From Sphingomonas horti (GTDB lineage Bacteria; Pseudomonadota; Alphaproteobacteria; Sphingomonadales; Sphingomonadaceae): DNA of 64,000 nt. The notes below the pieces were generated by a model. The model was not told the origin of the DNA. It saw only the letters and a list, made by a program, of their open reading frames with translations, and ran no database searches. A program made the position numbers and the translations under genes. This document shows, one piece after another, positions 1 to 9,262 of this stretch; the stretch's first letter is position 1, and each line of letters starts with the position of its first letter. The stretch spans positions 310,001 to 374,000 of the forward strand of contig NZ_WQMS01000016.1 in assembly GCF_009753715.1 (NCBI RefSeq), in the 5' to 3' direction.

Positions 1-1
1 G

Positions 2-574
2 CGGGCGCGCCATGACTATCTGTTCACCACCGGCGGCATTGGCCCGACCCATGACGACATCACCGTCGATGCGATCGCCGAGGCGGTGGGCGTGCCGGTG
101 GTCGTGCACTCGCGCGCGCGGGCGATGCTGGAGCGCTATTACATCAGTCGCGGCGGCATCACCGACGCGCGCCTGCGGATGGCGCGGGTACCCGAAGGCG
201 CGGAGCTGATCGAGAACCGCATGTCGGGCGCGCCCGGCATCCGCTGGGGCAATATCTTCATCATGGCGGGCGTCCCCGCCATCACCGCGATGATGCTCGA
301 TGCGCTGTCCGGCACGCTGGAAGGGGGGCGGCCGCTGCTTTCCGAGACGATCGGCTGCTGGGTGGCGGAGAGCGAAGTGGCGGACCTGCTCGGCGCGACC
401 GAGAAGGCACATCCCGGCTGCCAGATCGGTAGCTATCCATTTTTCCGCGAAGGCAGGACGGGCGCCAATTTCGTGATCCGGTCCACCGACGCCGCCACGC
501 TCGGCGCCTGCCGCGCCGATTTGGCCGCTCGTCTCATGGCCGCTGGCCGCGAAACCGTCGACGGCGGCATCTGA
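2..574 (+). CDS. CinA-type molybdopterin-binding domain protein (5' truncated)
   Basis: The reading frame is open from the first bases of the window, so the start codon lies upstream. The visible 190 residues contain FTTGGIGPTHDD near the left edge, the signature of the MoCF/MoeA-like molybdopterin-binding fold of competence/damage-inducible protein A. The protein ends with this domain: the C-terminal CinA nicotinamide-nucleotide amidase domain is absent, as in stand-alone alphaproteobacterial homologues. The family includes nucleotide pyrophosphatase-like enzymes, but the substrate cannot be read from this fragment. A glycosyltransferase gene follows 4 bases downstream, so the two are probably cotranscribed. 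Confidence 0.85.
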   Translation, partial: RARHDYLFTTGGIGPTHDDITVDAIAEAVGVPVVVHSRARAMLERYYISRGGITDARLRMARVPEGAELIENRMSGAPGIRWGNIFIMAGVPAITAMMLDALSGTLEGGRPLLSETIGCWVAESEVADLLGATEKAHPGCQIGSYPFFREGRTGANFVIRSTDAATLGACRADLAARLMAAGRETVDGGI

Positions 575-578
575 GCCG

Positions 579-1748
579 ATGGCGAAATACCTGCTGGGCT
601 GGGAGCTTGGGGCGAATCGCGGCCATCTGGTGCGGATGGCCGATGTGGCTCGGCGCCTGGCTGCGGAGGGGCATGAGGTTGTCCTGGCCGCTCAGCGCCT
701 GAGCCGGGATTTCGACCTGCCGCCGAACGTGCAGCTCTGGCAGGCGCCGATCTGGCCGCGCCTGCTCGGCAATGTCGGCGCGCTGGGCGGGCCGATGCCG
801 AACACGATGGGCGACATCCTGGTTCGAGTCGGGCTCGACATTCCGGGAACGTTGCCGGTGCTTGTCGAGGCCTGGCGCCGAATGCTCGACGCAGTGCTGC
901 CGGATGCGGTCGCCGCCGACTTCGCGCCTGCCTTGCTGTGCGCGGCGCGCGGCCGGGTCCCGACGCTCGCCATGGGCCTGGCGTTCGATTCGGTGCCGGG
1001 GCACCTGGCCGAATTCCCCAGCCTGACCGGCCAGCCGGCGGCCTATGGCGAAGCCGGCGTACTCGCTGCGGTCAATGCGTCGATGGCGGCGACGGGGCTG
1101 GATCCGCTTGCGCACCTGCCCCAGATGTTCGCCGCCGATCACGCGCTCGCCGGCACGTTCGTGGAGCTGGACGTTTATGCGAAGTGGCGGCGCGAGCCGG
1201 TGGTCGCGCCGTCCGTCGCCCATCCTGTCGGCGAGGCCGCGGCCGGGGACGAAGTCTTCCTCTATGCGGATGCGGCATTGCTGCGCACGCCGGCGCTCTG
1301 GGACGGGCTGGCGCGATCGGGCCTGCCAGTTCGCGTCCATGCGCAGGGTGCGTCGCAGGCGCAGCAGGCGGAGCTCGCACGCCTGGGCTTCGCGGTCGAG
1401 CCGGCGCCGATCCCCTTCGCCCGGATCGCCGAGCGCTCCCGCGTCGTGATGACCTATGGCGGGCTCGGCTTCGTCAGCAGCGCGCTGGCCGCTGGCGTCC
1501 CGGTGGTGGTCGTCCATTATGACCTGGAAAAGGCGCTGACCGGCCAAGCCATCACGCGGATGCAACTGGGCGGTCATGTCTATGCCGGCTCCGTCCAGCC
1601 CGAGGCCTTCGCGACCTCGCTGCGCCAGCTCTACCAGAATGACAGCTTCCAGCGCCGCGCTCGCGAGCTCGCGCCCGGCTTCCGCGCCCGGCTGAGCCCG
1701 AGCCAGGAGGAATTGGCCGCGCGGTGGCTGGTCGAAGCGGTCCGCTGA
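579..1748 (+). CDS. GT-B fold glycosyltransferase (UGT/MGT-like)
   Basis: This 389-residue protein starts with a glycine-rich N-terminal segment followed by HLVRMADVARRLAAEGHEV, typical of the acceptor-side Rossmann domain of GT-B glycosyltransferases that use nucleotide sugars. Near residue 290 the motif MTYGGLGFVSSALAAGVPV matches the donor-binding region of UDP-glucuronosyl/macrolide glycosyltransferases, with the usual catalytic-region His replaced by Tyr-Gly-Gly. There is no signal peptide or membrane segment, so it should act in the cytoplasm. The acceptor is unknown. It lies 4 bases after the CinA-like gene and 16 bases before phzF, suggesting one transcript without revealing a pathway. 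Confidence 0.75.
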   Translation: MAKYLLGWELGANRGHLVRMADVARRLAAEGHEVVLAAQRLSRDFDLPPNVQLWQAPIWPRLLGNVGALGGPMPNTMGDILVRVGLDIPGTLPVLVEAWRRMLDAVLPDAVAADFAPALLCAARGRVPTLAMGLAFDSVPGHLAEFPSLTGQPAAYGEAGVLAAVNASMAATGLDPLAHLPQMFAADHALAGTFVELDVYAKWRREPVVAPSVAHPVGEAAAGDEVFLYADAALLRTPALWDGLARSGLPVRVHAQGASQAQQAELARLGFAVEPAPIPFARIAERSRVVMTYGGLGFVSSALAAGVPVVVVHYDLEKALTGQAITRMQLGGHVYAGSVQPEAFATSLRQLYQNDSFQRRARELAPGFRARLSPSQEELAARWLVEAVR

Positions 1749-1764
1749 GCGAAGGAGCGACGCA

Positions 1765-2598
1765 ATGGATTTCAGCCTGGTCGATGTGTTCGGAGTGGCC
1801 GACTTCAGCGGCAACCCGGTCGCGGTGGTGCACGACGCGGCCGGTCTCGACGCGGTCCAGATGCAGCGCATCACCCGCTGGCTGAACCTGTCCGAGACGA
1901 CATTCCTGCTGCCGCCCGCCCACCCGGAGGCCGATTACCGCGTCCGCATATTCACCTTGGACCGCGAGATGCCGTTCGCCGGCCACCCGACGCTTGGCAC
2001 CGCGCATGCGTGGCTGGAAGCGGGCGGCACGCCGCGCGACCTGGACAGGATCGTGCAGGAATGCGGCGCGGGCCTGGTGCCGATCCGCCGCGCCGGCGGG
2101 CGGCTCGCTTTCGCGGCGCCCCCGCTGATCCGCTCCGGCCCGGTGGACGAGGGCAAGCTCGCCCAGATTGCCGGCGTGCTGGGCATCGCGCGCAACCGCA
2201 TCGTCGATGCGGCCTGGGCGGACAATGGCCCCGGGTGGGCGGCAGTACTGGTCGGCTCGGCCGAGGAAGCGCTGTCGCTCGAACCGGCGCGCCACCATCC
2301 GTCGCGCATGGAGATCGGCGTCATCGGGCCGTACCCGCCGGGTCATGACGCGGCCTATGAGGTCCGGGCGATCTTCAGCGACCCGTTCGGCGGCCTGCTT
2401 GAGGACCCGGTGACCGGAAGCCTGAACGCCTCGGTCGCGCAGTGGATGCTGGAGAGCGGCCGCGTCGCCGCCCCCTATGTCGCCGCCCAAGGCACGCGCC
2501 TGGGCCGCACCGGCCGCGTCGCGGTCGAACAGGCGGACGGCCAGGTCTGGATCGGCGGCGCGACAAAGACCCTGTTCCGGGGCAGCGCGACGTTCTGA
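1765..2598 (+). CDS. PhzF family epimerase/isomerase
   Basis: The 277-residue protein has the features of the PhzF/diaminopimelate-epimerase-like fold: an N-terminal DVFGVADFSGNPVAVV segment, LNLSETTFLLPP with the conserved catalytic Glu near residue 44, EMPFAGHPTLGTAHAWL near residue 72, and EDPVTGSLNASVAQW in the second half. PhzF itself isomerises a dihydro-hydroxyanthranilate in phenazine synthesis, but no other phenazine genes are present, so this is one of the many PhzF-like enzymes of unknown substrate. It follows the glycosyltransferase closely and ends a few bases before a tRNA on the other strand. Confidence 0.88.
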   Translation: MDFSLVDVFGVADFSGNPVAVVHDAAGLDAVQMQRITRWLNLSETTFLLPPAHPEADYRVRIFTLDREMPFAGHPTLGTAHAWLEAGGTPRDLDRIVQECGAGLVPIRRAGGRLAFAAPPLIRSGPVDEGKLAQIAGVLGIARNRIVDAAWADNGPGWAAVLVGSAEEALSLEPARHHPSRMEIGVIGPYPPGHDAAYEVRAIFSDPFGGLLEDPVTGSLNASVAQWMLESGRVAAPYVAAQGTRLGRTGRVAVEQADGQVWIGGATKTLFRGSATF

Positions 2599-2603
2599 AG
2601 GGC

Positions 2604-2677
2604 TGGAGCGGGTAACGGGAATCGAACCCGTGTATTCAGCTTGGAAGGCTGATGTTCTACCATTGAACTATACCCGC
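2604..2677 (-). tRNA. tRNA-Gly (TCC)
   Basis: The minus strand folds as a complete tRNA: 7-bp acceptor stem GCGGGTA/TACCCGC, D arm with TTCAATGGTAGAA, anticodon stem TCAGC/GCTGA around loop CTTCCAA giving anticodon TCC, and T arm with GGTTCGATTCC. The discriminator base is T, as expected for bacterial glycine tRNA, and the CCA end is encoded (2604-2606). It reads GGA/GGG glycine codons. Confidence 0.97.
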
Positions 2678-2757
2678 TTGGGTGGGCGGCCCAGTGCCAT
2701 GCCGGCGCCTCGGTCGTCAACACGCGGCGGCAGGACGGCGATAGAAAGGGCGAGACG

Positions 2758-3696
2758 ATGGACGAAGCCTGGCCCCGGCTTGACTATGCCAGCTGGAGGG
2801 ACACCGCCGCGACATTGCAGCTTTGGACGCAGATCGTCGGCAAGGTTCGGCTGGCGCTGACACCGTGGCTGAACCATAGCTGGCAGGTGCCGCTGTACCT
2901 CTCCGCGCGCGGGCTCACGACTTCGGCGATTCCGGCCGGCGATCAGGCGATCGACATCGAGTTCGACTTTCTGGATCATCGGCTCGTCTGCCGTAGCAGC
3001 GGAGGGGGCGTGGAAATGGTCGCGCTGCGGCCGAAAACGGTCGCGCAGTTCCATGACGAGGTGATGAGCGCGATGGCCTTGCTTGGCGTCAAGGTGACAA
3101 TCCACGCCGTGCCGAACGAAGTCGCCGACCCGATCCCCTTCGCGCAAGATCGGCTGCATGCGAGCTACGATGCCGATGCCGCCCGGCGCTTCTGGCGGGC
3201 GCTCGTCCAGGCCGGTCGCGTGTTCAGGCTGTTCCGCAGCGGCTTTATCGGCAAGGCAAGCCCGGTCCATTTCTTCTGGGGCAGCTTCGACCTGGCGGCG
3301 ACGCGCTTCTCCGGCCGCACGGCGCCGCTCCATCCGGGCGGCGTGCCTGGCCTCCCGGACCGCATCACCCGCGAAGCCTATTCGCACGAGGTCAGCAGCG
3401 CCGGTTTCTGGCCGGGGAACGACGCATATCCGCACGCCGCCTTCTATTCCTACGCTTATCCGGAACCGTCCGGCTTCCGGGGCCAGCCGATGCCGGCTGG
3501 GGCGGCGTTCGACGAGACGTTCGGCGAGTTCATTCTGCTGTACGAGACCGTCAGAAGCGCGCCCGATCCGGAGGCGATGCTGATGGATTTCCTCCAGGCC
3601 AGCTATGAGGCAGCCGCGGATTGCGGGAATTGGGACCGCGCGGCGCTCGAATGTCCGTTCGGCCGGCCCGGTGTCCCGCGGCCGCTGCACGGCTGA
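2758..3696 (+). CDS. DUF5996 family protein
   Basis: This 312-residue cytoplasmic protein begins with WPRLDYASWRDTAATLQLW, the characteristic opening of DUF5996 proteins, followed by WLNHSWQVPLYLSARGLTT. The remainder is rich in conserved aromatic residues (HFFWGSFDLAATRFSGR near residue 175; SHEVSSAGFWPG near residue 215). The function of this family is not established. There are no membrane segments. A GGGCGAGACG sequence just before the ATG is a weak ribosome binding site. It stands between tRNA-Gly and the threonine-synthase-like gene. Confidence 0.85.
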   Translation: MDEAWPRLDYASWRDTAATLQLWTQIVGKVRLALTPWLNHSWQVPLYLSARGLTTSAIPAGDQAIDIEFDFLDHRLVCRSSGGGVEMVALRPKTVAQFHDEVMSAMALLGVKVTIHAVPNEVADPIPFAQDRLHASYDADAARRFWRALVQAGRVFRLFRSGFIGKASPVHFFWGSFDLAATRFSGRTAPLHPGGVPGLPDRITREAYSHEVSSAGFWPGNDAYPHAAFYSYAYPEPSGFRGQPMPAGAAFDETFGEFILLYETVRSAPDPEAMLMDFLQASYEAAADCGNWDRAALECPFGRPGVPRPLHG

Positions 3697-3736
3697 ACCG
3701 CTTGCGCGAGCCGCACGGCGTCGTCAAAGCAGCCCG

Positions 3737-4966
3737 ATGCGTAGCGATGTGAACCTGACCGCCGAGCGGCCGACCTATGTCACTCATCTCGAATGCTCAG
3801 CGAGGGGGGAGCGCTATCCGGCCGACACGCTCCACCAGCTGTCGCGGGCGGGCAAGCCGTTGCTGGTCCGCTACGATCTGGCGCGGCTGGCGCGCGACTG
3901 GTCGCGCGACGACGCGGAGGCGCGGCCGGCGGACCTCTGGCGCTGGCGTGAGCTGCTGCCGGTGCGCCGCACTGGCGACATCGTCAGTCTCGGCGAAATC
4001 GAGACCCCGCTGATCCCGATCCCGCGCGCCGGCGGTGCGCGGGTGCTGGTCAAGGACGAAGGGCGGCTGCCGACCGGATCGTTCAAGGCGCGCGGGCTGG
4101 TGATGGCGGTGTCGATGGCGAAGGCGCTGGGCGTCACGCGGATCGCGATGCCGACCAACGGCAATGCCGGCGCCGCGCTCGCTGCCTATGCCAGCCGCGC
4201 CGGGATCGAGACGGTGATCCTCTGCCCGGAGGACACGCCCGAGGCCAATGTCCGCGAGATCGCGCTGCAGGGCGGCCGCGTCTGGCGCGTCAACGGGCTG
4301 ATCGACGAATGCGGCGCGATCGTCGCCGAGGGCACGCGCCAGGGCCGCTGGTTCGACCTGTCGACGCTGAAGGAGCCGTACCGGATCGAAGGCAAGAAGA
4401 CGATGGGGCTGGAGCTGGCACTGCAGCTCGGATGGCGACTCCCCGATGCGATCTTCTACCCGACCGGCGGCGGCACCGGCCTGATCGGCATGTGGAAGGC
4501 CTTCGACGAGCTGGAAGCGCTCGGCTGGATCGGTCCGGAGCGGCCGAAGATGTTCGCGGTTCAGGCGGCCGGCTGCGCGCCGATCGTCAAGGCGTTCGAC
4601 GAGGGCGCCGACCATGCCGAGCGCTGGGAGAATGCCCATACGATCGCCGCCGGCATCCGCGTGCCCAAGGCGCTGGGCGACTTCCTGATCCTCGACGCAG
4701 TGCGCAAGAGCGGCGGTCGCGCCATCGCCGTGGAGGACGAGGCGACGCTGCAGGCCGTCTCCGACGCGGCCGGGCAGGACGGGCTGCTGCTCTGCCCCGA
4801 AGGCGGCGCGACCCTCGCCGCCTACCGTCAGGCGCTGGCGGAGGGCTGGGTCGGCGCCGGCAACGAATGCGTGCTGTTCAACTGCGCCACCGGCCTCAAA
4901 TATCCCATGCCCTCCGTTACGCGTGCCCTTGACCGGCACCAGCCGATCGATTTCGACGCGCTCTGA
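3737..4966 (+). CDS. Threonine synthase-like PLP-dependent enzyme
   Basis: A 409-residue fold-type II PLP enzyme. The motif GSFKARG holds the lysine (about residue 117) that forms the Schiff base with PLP, and the glycine-rich PTGGGTGLIG near residue 241 binds the cofactor phosphate. The N-terminus (THLECSARGERYPADTLHQL) resembles the leading segment of archaeal-type threonine synthases, which convert O-phosphohomoserine to threonine. No hom or thrB gene is nearby, and related enzymes act on other hydroxy-amino acids, so the exact substrate is inferred. I chose the ATG at 3737, because a longer frame from 3605 would run through the end of the DUF5996 gene. Confidence 0.8.
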   Translation: MRSDVNLTAERPTYVTHLECSARGERYPADTLHQLSRAGKPLLVRYDLARLARDWSRDDAEARPADLWRWRELLPVRRTGDIVSLGEIETPLIPIPRAGGARVLVKDEGRLPTGSFKARGLVMAVSMAKALGVTRIAMPTNGNAGAALAAYASRAGIETVILCPEDTPEANVREIALQGGRVWRVNGLIDECGAIVAEGTRQGRWFDLSTLKEPYRIEGKKTMGLELALQLGWRLPDAIFYPTGGGTGLIGMWKAFDELEALGWIGPERPKMFAVQAAGCAPIVKAFDEGADHAERWENAHTIAAGIRVPKALGDFLILDAVRKSGGRAIAVEDEATLQAVSDAAGQDGLLLCPEGGATLAAYRQALAEGWVGAGNECVLFNCATGLKYPMPSVTRALDRHQPIDFDAL

Positions 4967-4969
4967 TCC

Positions 4970-7021
4970 TCACCAGATCCGCGCCCGCTTGTCCGGGCTC
5001 AGGTACAGCGCGTCGCCCGGCTTGACCCCGAAGGCGGCATACCAGGCGTCGATGTTCCGGACCGGGCCGTTCACGCGGAACTTGCGGAAGCTGTGCGGGT
5101 CGCTGACGGTCATCTGCCGGATTGCCTCGGGCGTCATCTTGCCCGCCCAGGCCTGCGCCCAGCCCAGGAAAACGCGCTGGTCGCCGGTCAGGCCGCCGAT
5201 CACCGGCGCCGGCTTGCCGTTCAGCGACGCGTGATAGGCGTCGAGCGCGATCGCGAGGCCGCCCAGATCGGCGATATTCTCGCCCATCGTCAGGCCCGGA
5301 TTGATATGGAAACCGGGCACCGGCTCGAACTGCGCATATTGGTCGCCCAGCATCTTCGCGCGCGCCTTGAACGCTTCGGCGTCGGCGGCGGTCCACCAGT
5401 CGCGGAGCGCACCGGCGGCGTCGATGGTGCGGCCCTGGTCATCGAAGCCGTGGGTCAGCTCGTGCCCGATCACGCCGCCGATCGCGCCATAATTGATCGC
5501 CGGATCGGCATCGGCGTCGAAGATCGGCGCCTGCAGGATGCCGGCCGGAAACACGATGTCGCGGAGCGATCCGTTATAGGCGTCGTTGGTCTGCGGCGTC
5601 ATCTGCCAGGCGCCGTGGTCAACCGGTCCAGCGCTGCGCTTGAGCACGAACGCCCAGTCGTTCGCCGCCGCGCGCCGGACGTTGCCGAGCAGGTCGTCGC
5701 GGCGGATCACCACGCCGGAATAGTCGCGCTGCGGCGTGTCGGGATAGCCGACCTTGATCGTGTAAGTGTCGAGCTTCTTCAGCGCCTCCGCCTTGGTCTC
5801 AGGGCCCATCCAGTCGAGCCGCTCGATCCGGCCGCGCATCGCCAGCTTCAGGTTGCCGACCAACTCGGTCACCTTGGCCTTGGTCTCGGGCGGGAAATAG
5901 CGCGCCGCATAAAGCTCGCCGACCGCCCAGTTGAGCGTGCCGAAGCAGCTTGCCGGCTCCGCGCCGCAATCGCCGCCGGCGACCGCGCGTACGCCCCGCT
6001 TCCAGCGCGGTTGCGGCGCCGCCTGTCCGGTCAGTTCCTTCAGCCGGAAATCGAAATGCGTGTCCACGAACGGCTTGGCCAGATAGGGCGCGGCCGCGTC
6101 GGCGACGCGAAAGGCGAGCCACGCCTTCAACGTGTCGATCGGCGTGTCGGCATAGATCGCGGCCAGCCTCGGGAACGCGGACTTCTCGGCCACCACCAGC
6201 ATCGGCTTGCCCGCGATTCCGGCGCGGTCGAGGAAAGGCGTCCAGTCGAAGCCCGGGGCGAAGCTCGCCAGCGCGGACGGCGCCATCGGGTTGTACTGGG
6301 TGGTCAGGTCGCGTTGCTGCACCTTGGTCCAGCTTGCCTCCGCGACGCGGGTTTCGAAGGCGACCAGCGCGTCGGCCGCCTTAGCCGGATCCGGCCAGCC
6401 CGCGAGCGCCAGCAGCCGCGCCGCATAGGCGCGATAGGCGTCCTTCTTCGCCGCCAGCTCCGGCTTCAGATAATAATCGCGGTCGGGCAGGCCGAGGCCG
6501 GACTGGCCCAGATACACGGCGTAGCGGCTCGGGTCCTTCAGGTCGCTGTCGATGAAGACGCCGAACAGGCTGGGGTAAAGGCCGCTCGGCGCCTGGCCCA
6601 TCAGCCGGGCGAGCGCGGCGCGGTCGGCGGCGGCGCGGATCGCGTCCAGCTCCGGCTTCAGCGGCGCCGCCCCCAGCCGGTCGGCCTGCGCCTCGTCCAT
6701 GAAGGCCGCGTAAAAGGTGCCGACCTTCCCCCGGTCGGTGCGCGGGGAAGCCGACGCGCTTCCCGCCGCCTCGTCGAGCAGCTGGCGCAGATTGGCCTCC
6801 ATCCGGTCGGTCATTTCGAGCCGCCGGCTCTGCGCCGGCCGGTCGGCGGGGATGGTGGTGCGGGCGAGATAGGCGCCGTTCGCATATTCGAAGAAATCGT
6901 CCCCCGGCTTCACACTCTTGTCGAACGCGGTCAGGTCCAGGCCGAACGGCGGATATAGCGGCGCGGCAATGACGGGGACCGCCAACGCGGCTGCTGCCGC
7001 AATCACCAGCTTTTTGGTCAA
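4970..7021 (-). CDS. M13 family zinc metallopeptidase (PepO/neprilysin-like)
   Basis: A secreted endopeptidase of about 683 residues. The zinc site IGHELTHGFDDQG lies near residue 518 and ENIADLGGL, holding the third ligand, near 580; the chain ends ARIW, with the C-terminal tryptophan typical of M13 enzymes. The N-terminus KKLVIAAAAALAVPVIAAPLY is a signal peptide, so it acts in the periplasm on oligopeptides. A TTG at 7021 preceded by GAGGGAGGG at good spacing is the likely start; the GTG at 7039 would translate through that ribosome binding site. A palindromic repeat begins only 14 bases upstream. It converges with the threonine-synthase-like gene across a 3-base gap. Confidence 0.93.
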   Translation of the reverse strand: MTKKLVIAAAAALAVPVIAAPLYPPFGLDLTAFDKSVKPGDDFFEYANGAYLARTTIPADRPAQSRRLEMTDRMEANLRQLLDEAAGSASASPRTDRGKVGTFYAAFMDEAQADRLGAAPLKPELDAIRAAADRAALARLMGQAPSGLYPSLFGVFIDSDLKDPSRYAVYLGQSGLGLPDRDYYLKPELAAKKDAYRAYAARLLALAGWPDPAKAADALVAFETRVAEASWTKVQQRDLTTQYNPMAPSALASFAPGFDWTPFLDRAGIAGKPMLVVAEKSAFPRLAAIYADTPIDTLKAWLAFRVADAAAPYLAKPFVDTHFDFRLKELTGQAAPQPRWKRGVRAVAGGDCGAEPASCFGTLNWAVGELYAARYFPPETKAKVTELVGNLKLAMRGRIERLDWMGPETKAEALKKLDTYTIKVGYPDTPQRDYSGVVIRRDDLLGNVRRAAANDWAFVLKRSAGPVDHGAWQMTPQTNDAYNGSLRDIVFPAGILQAPIFDADADPAINYGAIGGVIGHELTHGFDDQGRTIDAAGALRDWWTAADAEAFKARAKMLGDQYAQFEPVPGFHINPGLTMGENIADLGGLAIALDAYHASLNGKPAPVIGGLTGDQRVFLGWAQAWAGKMTPEAIRQMTVSDPHSFRKFRVNGPVRNIDAWYAAFGVKPGDALYLSPDKRARIW

Positions 7022-7034
7022 TCGGCCCTCCCTC

Positions 7035-7133
7035 GTCACCCCGGACTTGATCCGGGGCCCACCTTGCTCTTCTGTCGCAATTCAGAAGAAGGTGGGGCCC
7101 GGGTCAAGCCTGTCCTGAGCTTGTCGAAGAACC
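7035..7133. repeat. Palindromic repeat, CTTGA-loop family (composite)
   Basis: The left half holds the hairpin core CCCCGGA-CTTGA-TCCGGGG (7039-7057), then CCCACCTT, a variable middle, and AAGGTGGGGCCCGGGTCAAG returning towards a mirror image. The right end continues into the CTGAGCTTGTCGAAG motif of a second repeat family. It occupies the start-proximal space between the M13 peptidase and the divergent histidine kinase gene, so either 5' leader may carry its hairpin. Confidence 0.85.
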
Positions 7134-7298
7134 CGGCTGACGGAGAGGGAGGGGCAGGATGGTTCAATCACAGGCGAAACTGGCTCTCGGAGTCATTCTC
7201 GTCGCCCGGAATGTCGCTTTTGTCCCATCGCTGTGGCGTTCGGCACAGTCGCGCGACAGCCTTGACCGTTATCAGTTTTCGAGTGAGGCAGGCGCGTT

Positions 7299-8435
7299 TT
7301 GGCAACAGTGCTGCAGGCTGACTGGATGTCGCTGATCGCATCCGCGCCGTCTGCCGAGGCCCAGGTCCAGCCCACCATGCGCGAAGCAGGGTGGCGCGAG
7401 GCGATCTCGCTTACCGTCGCGCTTTGGTCGTTCGTGGCGCTCATTTACCTGCCGATCTTCCTTGAGCGGCACGCCGGCGAAGGCTGGACCAGCGTCGCGC
7501 TCGACGAAGTGACGCTGATCGTCTCGATGGTGCTGGCGCTGCCGCTGTTCGCGGTGTTCCGCGCCTCGCGGGACTGGAACCTGGTGCCGCGTACGCTGGT
7601 GCTTGCCGCGTCGGTCCTCGCGGTCTCGGTGATCCAGGTAACGTTCGACCTGATCTATACCGGCTTCATCGCCAACCGGATCGACACGGCCTGGGAAAAC
7701 CTGCCGACCGACCTCAGCCGCGCGTATCGCGCGACGTTCAATTATGTCTGCGTCTTCGGCGTCAACGTCGCGCTGTTTCACCTGGTCAGCTCGCGCCGGC
7801 ATGACGTGCTGCAGGCGCAGGAGCTGGCGCGGGCGCTGTCGGCAGCGCAGCACGCGCAGCTGGCGGCGCTTCGCTACCAGCTCAACCCGCATTTCCTCTT
7901 CAACACGCTGAACGCGATCTCCGCGATGATCGTCACCCGGCGGAACGAGGAAGCCGAGCTGATGACCGACAAATTGTCGAGCTTCCTGCGCGCCTCGCTG
8001 GCCTCGGACCCGACCGAGCTGGTCCCGCTCGACCAGGAGCTGGCGCTAATCGACGATTATCTGGAGATCGAATCGATCCGCTTCGGCGACCGTCTCCATG
8101 TCGAGATCGACTGCGCGAGCGACGCCTGCCACGTGCCGATCCCGAGCTTTCTGCTTCAGCCGCTGATCGAGAATGCGATCAAATACGGCGTCGCGCCCTC
8201 GCTGGAGCCGGTCGTGATCCGCGTGACCGGCCGACGCGAGGACGACGAGCTGGTCGTGACGGTCGAGGATGACGGCCGCGCCAGCGGCAATGCCGTCGCG
8301 GGGGTCGGAACCGGCGTCGGCCTACAGAATGTCCGGCAGCGGCTGAGCGCGCTGTACGGCGACGCGGCCTCGCTTGTCAGCGCAGCCCGCGACCGCGGCT
8401 TCGCAGCCACGATCCGCCTTCCCGCAAGGGCTTGA
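7299..8435 (+). CDS. LytS-like sensor histidine kinase
   Basis: A 378-residue inner-membrane kinase. Residues 20-165 contain four hydrophobic helices. Then LRYQLNPHFLFNTLNAIS holds the phospho-accepting His (about 198) of the His_kinase/LytS class, and the HATPase domain shows PLIENAIKYG, EDDGR and GVGLQNVRQRL. It should phosphorylate the LytTR response regulator encoded 52 bases downstream. The sensed signal is unknown, since no periplasmic domain of any size is visible. The start may be TTG at 7299 (GAGGCAGG upstream) or ATG at 7326; both precede the first helix. Confidence 0.9.
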   Translation: MATVLQADWMSLIASAPSAEAQVQPTMREAGWREAISLTVALWSFVALIYLPIFLERHAGEGWTSVALDEVTLIVSMVLALPLFAVFRASRDWNLVPRTLVLAASVLAVSVIQVTFDLIYTGFIANRIDTAWENLPTDLSRAYRATFNYVCVFGVNVALFHLVSSRRHDVLQAQELARALSAAQHAQLAALRYQLNPHFLFNTLNAISAMIVTRRNEEAELMTDKLSSFLRASLASDPTELVPLDQELALIDDYLEIESIRFGDRLHVEIDCASDACHVPIPSFLLQPLIENAIKYGVAPSLEPVVIRVTGRREDDELVVTVEDDGRASGNAVAGVGTGVGLQNVRQRLSALYGDAASLVSAARDRGFAATIRLPARA

Positions 8436-8487
8436 GCCTGATCCGCTCCTGATCGATAAGGTCGCCAAAGCATTGGGGGTTGCGGGC

Positions 8488-9252
8488 ATGCGGGTGTTGG
8501 TCGTCGACGACGAGGCGCTGGCGCTGGATCGGCTGCGCACATTGTTCGCGGACATCGACGAGGTCGACGTGGTCGGTCAGGCCACCGACGGCGACATGGC
8601 GCTGGAACAGATCGAGAAGCTTCAGCCCGACCTGGTGATCCTCGATATCCAGATGCCGGGCCGCAACGGCCTGCGCACCGCCGCGGCGCTCGAGCCGGAC
8701 AAGCGGCCGGAAATCATCTTCGTCACCGCGCACGAACATTATGCGCCCGACGCGTTCGAGGTCGATGCGGCCGATTACCTGCTGAAGCCGGTGCGTTTCG
8801 ACCGGTTGCGCCAGGCCGTGACACGCGCCCGGCGCCGCCGCGAGCTGCGCGAACAGGCGGAACAGAGCGGCAAGCTGCTGGAGGAAGTGGAGAGCCTGCG
8901 CGCCAGGGGCGGCGCGGCCCGCAGCGACGAGGGATTCTGGGTGCCGGAGCGGCACGGGCAGCGCTGGGTTCCGACCGACTCGATCGGCTGGATCGAGGCG
9001 GCGCGCGACTATGTGCTGCTGCATACCGAAACGCGCAGCCACATGCTGCGGGCGACGATGTCGGCCCTGGAAGAGAAGCTTGAGGGGACGGGGCTGATGC
9101 GGGTGCATCGCTCGGCCTTCGTGCGGCCGGAAAAGGTGGCGGAAGTCCGCCGCGCCAATCGGAGCCTCACGTTGGTGCTCGACGATGGCGCCCATGTGCA
9201 GGTGGGGCCCAGCTATATCGATACGCTGACCGAAAAGCTGGGCCTGCCCTGA
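8488..9252 (+). CDS. LytTR family response regulator
   Basis: A 254-residue DNA-binding response regulator. The receiver domain starts MRVLVVDDEALALDRL, with phospho-acceptor Asp about residue 53 (LVILDIQMPG) and the conserved Lys in YLLKPVRFDRL. A charged linker (residues 112-140) leads to a LytTR domain (about 145-254: WIEAARDYVLLHTE, LMRVHRSAFVR). It is paired with the kinase just upstream. LytTR regulators bind direct repeats upstream of targets, but none could be assigned here. The frame extends upstream to 8374 inside the kinase gene; the receiver-domain start at 8488 is preferred. Confidence 0.9.
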   Translation: MRVLVVDDEALALDRLRTLFADIDEVDVVGQATDGDMALEQIEKLQPDLVILDIQMPGRNGLRTAAALEPDKRPEIIFVTAHEHYAPDAFEVDAADYLLKPVRFDRLRQAVTRARRRRELREQAEQSGKLLEEVESLRARGGAARSDEGFWVPERHGQRWVPTDSIGWIEAARDYVLLHTETRSHMLRATMSALEEKLEGTGLMRVHRSAFVRPEKVAEVRRANRSLTLVLDDGAHVQVGPSYIDTLTEKLGLP

Positions 9253-9262
9253 GCCGCCATTC

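Noticed and set aside
534-1874. A 446-codon frame on the minus strand
   Set aside because: It is a shadow of the glycosyltransferase and phzF genes and has Arg/His-rich, unconserved sequence.
5093-6958. A 621-codon frame on the plus strand
   Set aside because: It is antisense to the M13 peptidase gene and has no family features.
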